From positions 1 through 64,000 of the forward strand of contig LKML01000002.1 in assembly GCA_001563795.1 (NCBI GenBank): DNA of 64,000 bases, read 5' to 3'. The notes under the pieces are model-generated. The model searched no databases and was not told the DNA's origin. It saw only the letters and a list, made by a program, of their open reading frames with translations. A program made the translations under genes and the position numbers. Positions 39,254 through 50,319 of this stretch are shown piece by piece (position 1 is the first letter of the stretch; the number at the start of each line of letters is the position of its first letter). This DNA is from Haloferacaceae archaeon B1-Br10_E2g22 (GTDB lineage Archaea; Halobacteriota; Halobacteria; Halobacteriales; Haloferacaceae).

Positions 39254-40972
39254 ATGGACGAGGAACTCCGCGAGCGCATCAAACAGGAAGCCGAAAAGCA
39301 CGCCCTGTTCAATGCGCTCAAACACGACAGCGATCCCGACGTCGGGGCTATTATGGGCCCACTGATGGGCGAGAATCCCGACTTCCGACCGCACGGCGAC
39401 AAAGTGCCGGGCGTCGTCGGCCAAGTCGTCGGAACAGTCGGTCAACTCGACGGCAAGGCACGTCGCGAGCGACTTGCCAAACTCGACCAACAGTTGGTCG
39501 ACGAACTCGAGGCCGAAGACGACGCCGACGAACACACCCTTCCAGACCTGCCGAACGCCGACGAGTATGACACCGTCCGGCTCCGTGCTGCGCCCAACCC
39601 AAACGGCCCATGGCACCTCGGCCACGCCCGCATGCCGTCGGTGATCGGCACCTACTGTGAGCGCTATGACGGTGCGTTCGTCGTCCGGTTCGACGACACC
39701 GACCCCGAAACCAAACGCCCGGATCTGTCGGCTTACGACGCTATTCTCGAGGATATCGCTTATCTCGGCTTCGAGCCCGACGAAACCTACCGTGCGTCTG
39801 ATCGCCTCGAGATCTACTACGACCATGCCCGCGAGTTGATCGAGATGGGCGAGGCCTACACCTGCGATCTTCCGGCCGAGGAGTTCTCTGAACTCAAAAA
39901 AGAAGGAACACCGTCGCCGAACCGCGAGAAAGATCCTGAAACCGTCCTCGAGGAGTTCGAGAACATGCTCGACGGCGAGTACAACTCAGGAGAGATAGTC
40001 CTGCGGGTCAAAACCGACATCGAACACAAAAACCCCGCACTGCGCGACTGGGTTGCCTTCAGAATGATCGATACACCGCATCCTCGCGAAGAGGCAAGCG
40101 AGTACCGCTGTTGGCCCATGCTCGATTTTCAGTCGGGCGTCGACGACCACCTCACCGGCATTACCCACATTATTCGTGGAATCGACCTCCAAGACTCCGC
40201 AAAGCGTCAGCAGTTCCTCTATGAGTACTTCGATTGGGAGTATCCCGAAGTGCTCCACTGGGGACATGTCCAGATCGACGAGTACGATGTCAAAATATCC
40301 ACATCTACGATCGCCGAACACATCGAGGCCGGCGAACTTGACGGCTGGGATGACCCACGTGCACCGACGCTCCAGTCGGTTCGCCGCCGCGGCATCCGTG
40401 GACAAGCCATTGTCGAATCAATGATTGGCCTCGGGATGTCGACATCGGATGTGGATCTCGCCATGTCGTCGATCTACGCCAACAACCGCGATATCGTCGA
40501 CGATGAGGCGAACCGCTACTTCCTGGTTCGCGACGGTCAAAAAGTACCAATCGTCGGTGACGACAAGCCGTCCGCAGGCCACCCACCACTGCATCCAAAC
40601 CACGAAGACCGAGGCACGCGTGAGATTCCGGTCGGCGAGGCGGTTCTCATCGAACCCGACGACCTGCCGAAAGAAGCCGAGCGCGTTTGGCTCAAAGGCT
40701 ACGGTTGTGTGCGATACGCTGACGGCGAGTTCGCGGCTACCGGCGACGACATCTCTGCGGTTCGTCAAGAGGGCGTAGACGTGATTCACTGGGTGCCAGC
40801 CGACACCGCAGTCGACGTGCGATTGCGAACACCTGACGGCGAAGTGACCGGCAAGGCAGAACCAGACTTCGCAGAGACCGATATCAACGATATTATCCAG
40901 TTCGAGCGGATCGGCTTCGTCCGAGTCGACGACCACGCCGAGCAATCTGTCGTCTACTACACGCACGCATAG
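39254..40972 (+). CDS. gltX: Glutamate--tRNA ligase
   Basis: LRAAPNPNGPWHLGHARMPSVIGTYCERYDGAFVVRFDDTDPETKRPDLSAYDAILEDI; VKISTSTIAEHIEAGE. Confidence 0.95.
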   Translation: MDEELRERIKQEAEKHALFNALKHDSDPDVGAIMGPLMGENPDFRPHGDKVPGVVGQVVGTVGQLDGKARRERLAKLDQQLVDELEAEDDADEHTLPDLPNADEYDTVRLRAAPNPNGPWHLGHARMPSVIGTYCERYDGAFVVRFDDTDPETKRPDLSAYDAILEDIAYLGFEPDETYRASDRLEIYYDHARELIEMGEAYTCDLPAEEFSELKKEGTPSPNREKDPETVLEEFENMLDGEYNSGEIVLRVKTDIEHKNPALRDWVAFRMIDTPHPREEASEYRCWPMLDFQSGVDDHLTGITHIIRGIDLQDSAKRQQFLYEYFDWEYPEVLHWGHVQIDEYDVKISTSTIAEHIEAGELDGWDDPRAPTLQSVRRRGIRGQAIVESMIGLGMSTSDVDLAMSSIYANNRDIVDDEANRYFLVRDGQKVPIVGDDKPSAGHPPLHPNHEDRGTREIPVGEAVLIEPDDLPKEAERVWLKGYGCVRYADGEFAATGDDISAVRQEGVDVIHWVPADTAVDVRLRTPDGEVTGKAEPDFAETDINDIIQFERIGFVRVDDHAEQSVVYYTHA

Positions 40973-41145
40973 GACTGCTGGCACGATTTATCTGGGAGTA
41001 TACGACTGGACGGCAGCCGTCGGTGATAGGTTTTGTTGAATTTTCAACAACCAACAGCTAATAGACAACAAGCGATCTGCAGGAAGTTATTACCTTTGAT
41101 AGGTGGGCACAAACAGTTATTCTGCCTACGGTAATTGCGTATCTA

Positions 41146-42858
41146 ATGAGTTCGCTTGTCGAGGGAAATACGATTGGAACGGGCACGACGACCGAAGAAT
41201 TAGCAACCGAAATCGGGTTGACAGCCGACGAAATCCAGTGGCGCCAGGAGTTTATTTCGTTCGATAAAGAAGACGAAACACGGCTAGCAGGTCTCAACGA
41301 GCTGTTCCGTGCAGACCAAACACAGTTTGTTGATACGTTTTTTGAACCAATTGTCGCCCACGAGCGCACGGCCGAAATCGTCGAGCGGTCGCCACGAGAT
41401 GCAGAGGCTATCCGTCAGATCATTGTTGGCTACTACCAGACGTTGACCGGCGGCCGATATGATCGAGAATACTACAAACACCGAACTCGCATTGGACGGC
41501 TCCACGACCGACTGGATATGCCGTTGCACTACTTTGGTGGGATGTCAGCCAACATCCAAACAGAGTTCGTCGATCACATCCTGGAGGCTGCAGCCGCCGA
41601 GTTGGCTGCGGGCGAGCCAGATTCAGAAACCATCGTCGACCGAATCGCCGAAGCCAAAGCCGACATCAACGCCGTCATCCGCGGACAGAATCTTGATATG
41701 CAGGTTATTAATGACACGTATCTGCATTCGTACTCCTCAAAACTCACTGCCGAAATCGAAGCCTCACGGACACTCCGGACAGACATTGGTTCGTCGGTAA
41801 GCAAAATCGCCGAACAGGCTCGAGATATCGAACATGAAATGAACCGCATTTCTAGATCGACAGACACACAATCCGAACAGGTCGGCCAGTTGGCCGACGA
41901 GATTGCTAATCTCAGTGCAAGTGTTGAACAGATCGCCGCCAGCAGCGACGATGTCACACGAACAGCCAAACGCACAGAAGATGCCGCACACAACGGTCGG
42001 AGTGCCGCCGGAACTGCGGTCGACCGTATCGAGCGAGTCGCCGAAACCAGCCGAACGGTCGGCGAGCAAATGGATGAGTTGGTCGAAGCAATCGACCAGA
42101 TCGAAGGCATCGTTGATACGATAGACCAGATTGCAGATCAGACGAACCTATTGGCACTCAACGCCTCCATTGAGGCTGCCAGAGCCGGCGATGCTGGCTC
42201 AGGGTTTGCGGTCGTTGCCGACGAAGTCAAATCGTTAGCCGAAGAGTCCAAACAGCAGGCCGATCAGGTTGATTCGATCATCGAAACAGTCACCGACCGA
42301 ATAGATCTCACCGCCGAATCACTCTCGGAGGCCGAAGACCACATCACAAGCAGTGCCGAAGAGGTCAAAGAAACCCAACAAGAACTCGATGTCGTTGTTG
42401 ATGCGGCCGAAGAGACGGCCGACAGTATCGCACAGGTAGCCCAAGCAACAGACGAACAGGCCTCGACAAGTACGGAACTCGCTGCAACCATCGACACTGT
42501 TGCTGAAGGCACAGACGAGGTCGCAAAAGCAGTCGGTTCCGTCCGGTCGTCGGTTGGTATTCAAACAACCCAACTGTCGTCAGTCGAAAACGCGCTTGAC
42601 GAACTCACAGAGACGGTCGAAGCGACCAACACGGAGGGTGCAGGTTCTGTTGAGTACGTCGAGCGAGATGACTCGCTTGTTGCCGACCAACAGTCCCCGT
42701 CGACTGACGGTGGCCAAAAGCTCCCTGCGTCGATTCGCAGACAGCTTCCTGATGGAATTCCGTCGTTTGTCGTCGACAGCTTAGACCGAGAGACCGCCGA
42801 GCGAATTATCAGCGGTGAAGCAGATCTCCCAAGCGGCTTTGAGGAGTTCGGCCAGTAG
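41146..42858 (+). CDS. hemAT: Globin-coupled methyl-accepting transducer (HemAT-like)
   Basis: N-terminal sensor [33 protein letters not shown]-terminal hairpin [43 protein letters not shown]. Confidence 0.88.
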   Translation: MSSLVEGNTIGTGTTTEELATEIGLTADEIQWRQEFISFDKEDETRLAGLNELFRADQTQFVDTFFEPIVAHERTAEIVERSPRDAEAIRQIIVGYYQTLTGGRYDREYYKHRTRIGRLHDRLDMPLHYFGGMSANIQTEFVDHILEAAAAELAAGEPDSETIVDRIAEAKADINAVIRGQNLDMQVINDTYLHSYSSKLTAEIEASRTLRTDIGSSVSKIAEQARDIEHEMNRISRSTDTQSEQVGQLADEIANLSASVEQIAASSDDVTRTAKRTEDAAHNGRSAAGTAVDRIERVAETSRTVGEQMDELVEAIDQIEGIVDTIDQIADQTNLLALNASIEAARAGDAGSGFAVVADEVKSLAEESKQQADQVDSIIETVTDRIDLTAESLSEAEDHITSSAEEVKETQQELDVVVDAAEETADSIAQVAQATDEQASTSTELAATIDTVAEGTDEVAKAVGSVRSSVGIQTTQLSSVENALDELTETVEATNTEGAGSVEYVERDDSLVADQQSPSTDGGQKLPASIRRQLPDGIPSFVVDSLDRETAERIISGEADLPSGFEEFGQ

Positions 42859-43148
42859 GAGTGGCCAACAGTGGCTGGTAGGTGTACCGACTAGCCACTG
42901 TATCGGCACAAACTATTTGTATCTGTGGCATCCAGTAACATACAAGCCGATGGTTGAAGATCGAACCGAACAACCAAAACAAGGTACAGACTCAAAAACA
43001 AACAGGCCGAAAAAGATGATATTCGAATCAGAACTCTGGACAGAGCGTCCAAAGTGGAAGTAATATTTTGAGCCGTTTTCTTGTTACTATTGCTTCAGAT
43101 CTAAAGCGAGACGACGAACAATAGCCCTTGAGGTGTGATCGATAGCTC

Positions 43149-43784
43149 TCAGCAGACTGGTTTCGGATTGACGCCCATTGACTCGAGCGACTGAGTGTAT
43201 TCGTCGTAGGCTGCCTGAATCGCTTCGGTGGCTGCGACTTGTGCTTGGTCTCGGTCGGCGGGCGTCTCACAAACTGTGTCGATCAGCTCGGCTGCACGCT
43301 CGAGTTGCCCATCAACGTCGCCGCCGAGATCGCGGAACACACTCGCAGTCTGTGGGTCGGCATCCCCCACGAAGTAGCCGGTGTACTGTTCTTTCGATTT
43401 TTTGGCTACGAGACAGCGACCAACGAGCCCACCAGCACGCTCGATTGTCGACTCGAGATCCCGAAGCCTCAACTGGATTGCAGGGAGTTGCTCATTTTCG
43501 GCTGCTCGAGGTGAGTTGTCGATTTTGTCGGCGACTGTTTCATAATGGTCGGCCTCCTGGTTGGCGACATCGGCGAACAGTTCGGCGGCGGCCGTGTTTG
43601 GTTCGTCGTCAGCCCACGCCTCGAGCGTCTCGCGGGCAGCGTCTTCGGCGATGGCGGCGGCTTGGAGGACGGGTTCGGCCTCGAGGTTACCGTCAGTTTC
43701 GGCATACAGTGCCTTCGAGGAGCCGAGTCGCGAGAGTGCAGTGCTGTTTTCGGTTCGGACAGACTCAATGAACTCATCGTTCAT
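43149..43784 (-). CDS. Ferritin-like/rubrerythrin-fold hypothetical protein
   Basis: AAIAEDAARETLEAWADDEPNTAAAELFADVANQEADHYETVADKI. Confidence 0.6.
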   Translation of the reverse strand: MNDEFIESVRTENSTALSRLGSSKALYAETDGNLEAEPVLQAAAIAEDAARETLEAWADDEPNTAAAELFADVANQEADHYETVADKIDNSPRAAENEQLPAIQLRLRDLESTIERAGGLVGRCLVAKKSKEQYTGYFVGDADPQTASVFRDLGGDVDGQLERAAELIDTVCETPADRDQAQVAATEAIQAAYDEYTQSLESMGVNPKPVC

Positions 43785-43890
43785 AGCCGATACAACATGG
43801 TCGAGGCTATTGAGTCTGGGCGGTTCGGTTCAACCGTCTGTCACCGCAATCAGACAGAAAACCAAAGCCGTTTGCGGCCGGTGTGTTGCT

Positions 43891-44355
43891 GTGGGCTCAG
43901 ATCCAGCCGATTTTACCAACTACTCAACGGAACTGCTCCGGTGGTTCGTGCTTGTGACCACCTACTTTTTGCTGGCGCTGTTTGTGATCGGAATCTATGA
44001 TCTCGGATTGGGGCTGTATCTACTCATCATCACGGGAGAGTACACAGATCCGGTGGCCGTTGTCGGATTGATCGATACGGTGTTGTTGCTGTTGATCATT
44101 CTCGAGGTTCACCGAACGCTGATCGCCTACGCAAACGACAACCCTGTATTGCCGATTGTCGTCAGCGCAGCGCTGATCGCTGTCTCGAGACAGATTATTA
44201 GCTTTCGTGTGGATGATTTCGAGCCTGTCGGCGATGTGTTGCCAGCCGCCGTTGGGCTGGCAGTGTTGCTCGTCTCGTTGGTTGTCGTCTACGTCGTGGT
44301 TCGAGGGGGATCAATTGCAGAGCAGTTGTCTCTGTCTTCGAAATCCGGAGGCTAA
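43891..44355 (+). CDS. PsiE-like membrane protein
   Basis: GTG start; STELLRWFVLVTTYFLLALFVIGIYDLG...LIDTVLLLLIILEVHRTLIAYAND...LIAVSRQIISF. Confidence 0.65.
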   Translation: MGSDPADFTNYSTELLRWFVLVTTYFLLALFVIGIYDLGLGLYLLIITGEYTDPVAVVGLIDTVLLLLIILEVHRTLIAYANDNPVLPIVVSAALIAVSRQIISFRVDDFEPVGDVLPAAVGLAVLLVSLVVVYVVVRGGSIAEQLSLSSKSGG

Positions 44356-44523
44356 CACCTGGAATCTGGAAGCGAAGATCTAAAATCCGAAGACACAGTT
44401 TTCGAAACCAGCGGTTTTGGGTCTCGAGAGGTATGTTTTCTTCACGGAGTTCCGTCGTGGTGCTCGCTCAATCTCACGTTGTTTCACGGCCCGCACTGGT
44501 CGCCGCTCGCCTTCGAAACGGAC

Positions 44524-45393
44524 TCAGTCGTCGGCTTGGCCTTTCTCTATAGGCGCACCAACGAGGTTCCCCCACTCTGTCCAAGAGCCATCGTAGTTGG
44601 CCGTATCATCGTAGCCGAGCAGTTCGTGGAGTGCAAACCAGGCGACCGACGACCGCTCGCCGATTCTGCAGTAGGTAACTGTCGTGCCGTCGCCGTCAAT
44701 TTGTTTTTCGGCGTACAGTTGCTCGATCTCTTCGGCAGATTTGAACGTCCCGTCATCGTCAGTGACTGCTGCCCACGAGATGTTTTTCGCGCCGGGAATG
44801 TGGCCGCCGCGCTGGGCGGTCTCGGTGAGTCCTGGTGGGGCCAGCACCTCGCCGCTGAATTCCTCTGGTGACCGAACGTCTACCAGCGGCACGCCGCGTT
44901 CGATTGCGTTTTCGACATCCTCTCGATACGCGCGGATCGACTCGCGCGGCCCTGAGGCCGTGTATTCGACCTCATCGAACGCAGGGACGTCGTCAGTGAG
45001 TGGATACTCGTGTTCGACCCAGTACTCACGACCCCCATTGAGGAGTTTCACGTCGTCGTGGCCATAGTATTTAAACTGCCAGTAGGCGTAGGCCGCAAAC
45101 CAGTTTGCGTTATCACCGTACAGAACAACCGTCGAGTCTTCGGTGATACCGTGTGAACCAAGCAGCTTTTCGAAGTCGTCTTTGGTGAGGATATCACGAG
45201 TCGTCTGATCCTGCAGTTGGGACTCCCAGTTGAACCCGATTGCCCCAGGAGCGTGTCCGTCCTCGTAGGCTTCGGTATCAACATCGACTTCGACCAGTCG
45301 ATGGGCCGGATCATCACTCTGGAATGCCTCGAGATTGTCCTCGAGCCAGTCGGCTGTAACCAGTACATCGGTTGCGTATTCTGCGTCTGACAT
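44524..45393 (-). CDS. Tandem-rhodanese sulfurtransferase
   Basis: EVDVDTEAYEDGHAPGAIGFNWESQLQDQTTRDIL; VTYCRIGERSSVAWFALHELLGYDDTANYDGSWTEWG. Confidence 0.95.
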   Translation of the reverse strand: MSDAEYATDVLVTADWLEDNLEAFQSDDPAHRLVEVDVDTEAYEDGHAPGAIGFNWESQLQDQTTRDILTKDDFEKLLGSHGITEDSTVVLYGDNANWFAAYAYWQFKYYGHDDVKLLNGGREYWVEHEYPLTDDVPAFDEVEYTASGPRESIRAYREDVENAIERGVPLVDVRSPEEFSGEVLAPPGLTETAQRGGHIPGAKNISWAAVTDDDGTFKSAEEIEQLYAEKQIDGDGTTVTYCRIGERSSVAWFALHELLGYDDTANYDGSWTEWGNLVGAPIEKGQADD

Positions 45394-45630
45394 ACACTCT
45401 TTGCTTTGGGGACTACTGCCTTAGTACTGATCCAGACGGTGGTTTCAGCCGGTCATACAGGGAATAGGAGAGTGTTGCAGCCTTTGTAGACGGAAGTAAT
45501 TTCTGGCGGTGACTGGATTGGTCTAACGTCATCTTACGTGGGTTCATATTCGGGTTGGTGTACACACATACCCGCAGTATTTTCCGGCATTGGCGAACAC
45601 TAGCGTTCGACAGCTTCGATAGATGGTTCA

Positions 45631-46461
45631 ATGAGCATTGAGTTCAAACGCGTTCGTATGTGTGCACACCTCGCCGACCCATCGTGGCTCGCCGACCACA
45701 TAGACGACCCAGCAGTTCGAATCGTCGATGTTCGCGAATCGTGGGAGTACGACTCGATTGGCCACCTACCGGGTGCGGTCTCGATTCCATTTGCGTCCTA
45801 CCGTGACCGAGACTCGGCCGATCCAGGAACGCTACCCGGAGCCAACGCGTTCGCCGAACTACTCGGTGCGGCCGGAATCTCACCTGCTGATACCATCGTT
45901 GCCTACGACGACACCCATGGGGTGTTTGCGGCGCGCTTCGTGCTGACTGCACTGGCCTACGGCCACCGGGATGTCAGACTCCTTGACGGTGATTTCAGCG
46001 CGTGGCGACAGCAGTATGAGACCACAACGGCGTCCCCCGAGACAGATCCTGTCGCCTACGAAACGCTGGGGCTCGCCAAAGATGCACCGATTGTTCGAAC
46101 CGAGGACGTTCAGGCTGCTGTTGAATCAGGCGAGAGAACGCTGATTGATACCCGCGAAGCCTGGGAGTACGAGGAAGGCCACCTGCCGGGGGCCGTGCGA
46201 CTCGACTGGATGGAGTTGGTCGACGAAGACACACGCGGCATCAAACCCAAAGACGAGATCGAAAAACTGTTGGCTGCCAGAGGGATCGACACCGACCGCT
46301 CGAGACCAATTGTGCTGTACTGCAACACCTCACGCCGACTGAGCCATACCTTTGTCGTCTTTCGGTCTGTCGGCTTCGAGGATGTTGCAGTGTACGAAGG
46401 AAGCCTCACAGCCTGGAACGAAACCGACGGCACACTCGAGACGGCCGAAACCGACCGGTAG
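45631..46461 (+). CDS. Tandem-rhodanese sulfurtransferase (paralog)
   Basis: RIVDVRESWEYDSIGHLPGAVSIPF; IVLYCNTSRRLSHTFVVFRSVGFEDVAVYEGSLTAWNE. Alternative start at 45658. Confidence 0.9.
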   Translation: MSIEFKRVRMCAHLADPSWLADHIDDPAVRIVDVRESWEYDSIGHLPGAVSIPFASYRDRDSADPGTLPGANAFAELLGAAGISPADTIVAYDDTHGVFAARFVLTALAYGHRDVRLLDGDFSAWRQQYETTTASPETDPVAYETLGLAKDAPIVRTEDVQAAVESGERTLIDTREAWEYEEGHLPGAVRLDWMELVDEDTRGIKPKDEIEKLLAARGIDTDRSRPIVLYCNTSRRLSHTFVVFRSVGFEDVAVYEGSLTAWNETDGTLETAETDR

Positions 46462-46487
46462 GATGGCCCTACCGAAGTAGGAGAAAG

Positions 46488-47042
46488 CTACTCGAAGCCT
46501 CTGTTTAGCCCATCGCGGTCGATCAACTCATCAAGCTCTTTCGAAAGGAGGTCGTCGGCCTCCTCGAACGTCTCGGACAGTGCCTCGAGTTGGTCGGGAC
46601 GGTCTGTCATCTCGTAGGCCATTGGCCCGAACGCGGGGCTGTCGACGGCTTGCATCATATCTGTGAAAAAATCCTCGGCGGTTGTTGGTGCCTCGGCGTG
46701 GATGCTGAGCGTCTGTTCGATTCGGGTAGCCATCGATTTCGCCTCCTTTTCGTCTTCCGGAGGTCGCTGGACGGCAAACCGCCCGGTATCGTCTTCGCGT
46801 CGGGGCAACAACTCGTCGAGTCCAGCATCTACTTTTCGGGCGACCTGTGTGCCGACGCCCTGAAGCTCGTAGGGGTTTTTGGCGTAGGTTTTGAGATGGA
46901 AGACGCCTGCGGAGGGATGGCCCAGATACAGATCCTCGCCGACACCACGCTTTCGCTGGCCGGCGACTGCTCGCCAACCCTCTGGGTCACGATTGGAGTC
47001 GAGTACCTCCGAGAGAACATCTTGCCAGTCTCTGATCTGCAT
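46488..47042 (-). CDS. Hypothetical protein conserved-looking
   Basis: 184 aa, MQIRDWQDVLSEVLDSNRDPEGWRAVAGQRKRGVGEDLYLGHPSAGVFHLKTYAKNPYEL. Confidence 0.75.
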   Translation of the reverse strand: MQIRDWQDVLSEVLDSNRDPEGWRAVAGQRKRGVGEDLYLGHPSAGVFHLKTYAKNPYELQGVGTQVARKVDAGLDELLPRREDDTGRFAVQRPPEDEKEAKSMATRIEQTLSIHAEAPTTAEDFFTDMMQAVDSPAFGPMAYEMTDRPDQLEALSETFEEADDLLSKELDELIDRDGLNRGFE

Positions 47043-47111
47043 ATCGGTCGACGGACAGAGAGTAGAATGATTCTACCGATTTCTGCAAAACAACCCAACG
47101 GTATGTTTCAG

Positions 47112-47459
47112 CTATGTTTTGAAATACAGCTCTCGAACGAACATACCGAGTCCACCCAAGATCAATGCGACCGACAGGAACGACTCATCGCCCGAGATGA
47201 ACCGCTCGGTTCCCCACAGAAGCACCCCAAAGTAGAGTGCAAGTCGGAACCGGCGGGTGTCCATTGTCTCCCAGAACACACCATAGAAGACGAGCGCCGA
47301 AATGTAGAGAGTGACCAGTATATCGCCCAGCGTATCCAGTGAAGCACCCTCTTGAACGAGGATGCTGTAGGAGGCAAACAGCGAGAGACTGATTAGAAAC
47401 ACCACGACACCTTTGATAACTGGCTTTCCGTAGGATTCGTATGCGGTTGGCTCAGACAT
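47112..47459 (-). CDS. Small multi-pass membrane protein
   Basis: From Met at 47459: MSEPTAYESYGKPVIKGVVVFLISLSLFASYSILV...; three to four hydrophobic segments. Confidence 0.7.
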   Translation of the reverse strand: MSEPTAYESYGKPVIKGVVVFLISLSLFASYSILVQEGASLDTLGDILVTLYISALVFYGVFWETMDTRRFRLALYFGVLLWGTERFISGDESFLSVALILGGLGMFVRELYFKT

Positions 47460-47503
47460 TACCGACCCTAGGTCGTCGTCCCATATGGCACCTCCGATGA
47501 CTG

Positions 47504-50245
47504 TTGGGCACCGATACTGTTTTTCAGCCTGCTGTCCGAGAATGGGTAGTGACAGCGAGCTTCCAAGGCGAGATCGTCGACGTCGACGAGCCCACCACCG
47601 TCGAGACCGACTACGGCGAGCGCAAACTCGCCAAACTCCACGTCCGGCCAACTGACGGTAGCGAGACGGCCGGCGCTGAGGCAGTTGAGGTAACGTTGTG
47701 GGCCAAGTGGGCAGACACTGCCAGCCACACCGAGACGGGAATGGATCTACACATCACAGAGCCTGCGGTCGAAACGTATCAAGGTGCGATCACCTACAGC
47801 ACGACCAAAGAGTCCTATGTTGTGCTCGAGCCGGATTTTCTGGTTGATGTGACCGCTATCCGCTCGTGGGTGCAGTGTCCCCGAATGTACTATCTGAACA
47901 AACTGTCGGCGATTCCGCTCAACTACCCCGTGATCAAAGGAACCATCGTCCACGAGGTGTTCGGAGACCTACTGCGAGGCCGCGGGTTCGATGAAGCAAT
48001 CGAAGACAGAATCGAAGAGGCCGGCCTCGAGCTTGGTTTGCTCGGCCGCGACACAGAGGAAGTCGAAAGCGAAGTCAGACAGAACGCCGCCGCCATCGAC
48101 GGCTGGCTTTCGCAGGGAACGCTCACTGAGGAAGACGACTGGCGTTCGGAGTACACACTCATCAGCCCAACGTTTGGGCTCAAAGGTCGGGCTGATGCCC
48201 TCAGACGTGGGATGCCGGTCGAACTCAAAACAGGAAAAAACACCTCACGAGAACCACGGTTCCAGGACAAAATCCAGGCTGCCTGTTATGCGCTGATGCT
48301 CGAAGAACGCGGTCTTGATGTCGAGTACGGCACCCTGCTGTATACGAAAAACACGACTCTCGAGCGTACCGAAGAATCGGGTGACCTCTCGCCCGCCAAG
48401 GAGTTCACAATGGGCAGGGGCTTGCTCGAGTTCGTCGTCAGATCCCGCAACGAACTTGCCAGCCTCGAGGCCCGCGGCGAGATTCCAACTGGCTATGAGG
48501 CCAACGCCAAATGCGAATACTGCTTCGAACAGGACACCTGTATGGTAGTCTCGGGCCGACTCGACCAGGAGTCGAAAGCAGGAGCCATTGGCCGTCCGAT
48601 TCCCGAGGATGAACTGGCCTACTTCGAGCGATTCTACGAGGCAATCGAGGCCGAACGCCGGGCCGTCCACGCCGAGTACCGTAAACTCTGGGAACAAACG
48701 GCCGAGGAACGCGTCGCCGATGATCGTGCGTTGATCGATCTCGAGCCACTCGGCCAACGCGAAATCGAGGAAAACCGCTGGGAGTTGCACGCACGAAAAT
48801 CACCAGAGGCCGTCTCGAAACTCCGAGAGGGCGACGTTGCTCTCGCCAGCGACGGCGATCCTGTCGCAGGCCACGCCGAACTCTGCCGAATCACCCAGCT
48901 CGACGAAGAACTAGTCGTTACCACAGACGAGCCACTCGAGGTTCGCCGGCTCGATGTCTATCCCTCCGAACTCTCAGTCGATCGTATGTTGAGCGCACTC
49001 CACGATGCCGTTCTCAAAAGCGACTCCAAGCGAAAAGACGTGCTCTTCGAGCGCCGCGCTCCCGAGTTCGACGAGGGCCAACAGGCGTTCATCGACAACA
49101 ACGCGGGACAAAATCGGGCGGTCAACCTTGCGGTCAACGCCAAGGATTGTGCACTTATTCACGGCCCGCCTGGGACAGGCAAAACCTACACGATCGCCCG
49201 GCTGATCCGCGCGTTCGTCGACCGCGGTGATCGCGTCCTGTTGACGGCGTTTACCAATCGGGCAGTAGACAACGCTGTCGAAGCCCTGCGCGCCCAGGGG
49301 TTCGAAGATATCTGCCGTGTCGGCACTGACACCGGGATTCGGGAGGATATGTTGGATCTGCAACTCGAGACACGCGGTGACCCACACGAACGGGCCGCAG
49401 AACTGCAGAATGCACCGGTCGTTGCCGCGACCACCGCCTCATGTGGCTCGCGTGTGATGCGCGAACAGGCGTTCGATGTCACCGTTGTTGATGAGGCCTC
49501 ACAGCTCACCGAGCCTGCAGCGTTGGCCGCGCTGAATCTTGCCGAGCGGTTCGTGCTTGTCGGCGACCACGAGCAGCTGCCGCCAGTCGTTCAGTCGGCA
49601 GGTACCGAAAGCGAGGCTACAGAAACCAAGGTGAATCCACTGTCGGTTTCGTTGTTCGAGCGGTTAATTGATTCGTACCCGGCGGCTGCGGTCATGTTAA
49701 CGAGCCAATACCGGATGAGCCAGCGAATACAGGCGTTTTCATCGGCCGAGTTCTATGACGGTGCACTTCGACCTGCAACGGGTCAGGTCGCCGCGCAGTC
49801 GCTTTCTGCAGTGTGCGATCCGACACAGCTACCTCCTGTGCTCCGAGATCAGGTAACGGTTCTCGACCCGGAGGGAAAACGCATCGGCAACACGAATCCG
49901 ACAGAGGCCGACCGTGTGGCCGAGATCGTCGAGTCGTACGTCGCTGCTGGGGTCGATTCGGCAGATATCGGTGTGATTGCCCCGTTCCGCGCACAAGTTG
50001 CTGAAATCAGCCGCCGAGTAGCGGTTACGGTTGATACCGTAGACAGATTCCAAGGCTCGAGCAAAGAAATTATTATTGTCTCGTTTGTCGCAACGGATCG
50101 GCTCGAAGGCCCGCTGTTCGAAGACCACCGTCGCATCAATGTCGCGCTCACACGGGCAAAAAAGGGACTCGTACTCGTCGGAGACCGCACGGCGTTGGCC
50201 GCCGAACCGTTTTACGAACGCCTCTTGCAGTGGGCAGATCGGTAG
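47504..50245 (+). CDS. dna2: Dna2-like nuclease-helicase (OB-like N-terminus, Cas4-type PD-(D/E)XK nuclease, SF1 helicase)
   Basis: CPRMYYLNKL...GTIVHEVFGDLL...GLKGRADALRRGMPVELKTGKNTSREPRFQDKIQAACYAL...[63 protein letters not shown]. Track start is TTG; GTG at 47549 is an alternative. Confidence 0.9.
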   Translation: MGTDTVFQPAVREWVVTASFQGEIVDVDEPTTVETDYGERKLAKLHVRPTDGSETAGAEAVEVTLWAKWADTASHTETGMDLHITEPAVETYQGAITYSTTKESYVVLEPDFLVDVTAIRSWVQCPRMYYLNKLSAIPLNYPVIKGTIVHEVFGDLLRGRGFDEAIEDRIEEAGLELGLLGRDTEEVESEVRQNAAAIDGWLSQGTLTEEDDWRSEYTLISPTFGLKGRADALRRGMPVELKTGKNTSREPRFQDKIQAACYALMLEERGLDVEYGTLLYTKNTTLERTEESGDLSPAKEFTMGRGLLEFVVRSRNELASLEARGEIPTGYEANAKCEYCFEQDTCMVVSGRLDQESKAGAIGRPIPEDELAYFERFYEAIEAERRAVHAEYRKLWEQTAEERVADDRALIDLEPLGQREIEENRWELHARKSPEAVSKLREGDVALASDGDPVAGHAELCRITQLDEELVVTTDEPLEVRRLDVYPSELSVDRMLSALHDAVLKSDSKRKDVLFERRAPEFDEGQQAFIDNNAGQNRAVNLAVNAKDCALIHGPPGTGKTYTIARLIRAFVDRGDRVLLTAFTNRAVDNAVEALRAQGFEDICRVGTDTGIREDMLDLQLETRGDPHERAAELQNAPVVAATTASCGSRVMREQAFDVTVVDEASQLTEPAALAALNLAERFVLVGDHEQLPPVVQSAGTESEATETKVNPLSVSLFERLIDSYPAAAVMLTSQYRMSQRIQAFSSAEFYDGALRPATGQVAAQSLSAVCDPTQLPPVLRDQVTVLDPEGKRIGNTNPTEADRVAEIVESYVAAGVDSADIGVIAPFRAQVAEISRRVAVTVDTVDRFQGSSKEIIIVSFVATDRLEGPLFEDHRRINVALTRAKKGLVLVGDRTALAAEPFYERLLQWADR

Positions 50246-50319
50246 GCGGTGTGTCGGTTTGTCCAGACTGTTTATCTCGTCTGAAGTACACTTTTTGGCG
50301 GCCTCACCGTCTCGTCTGT

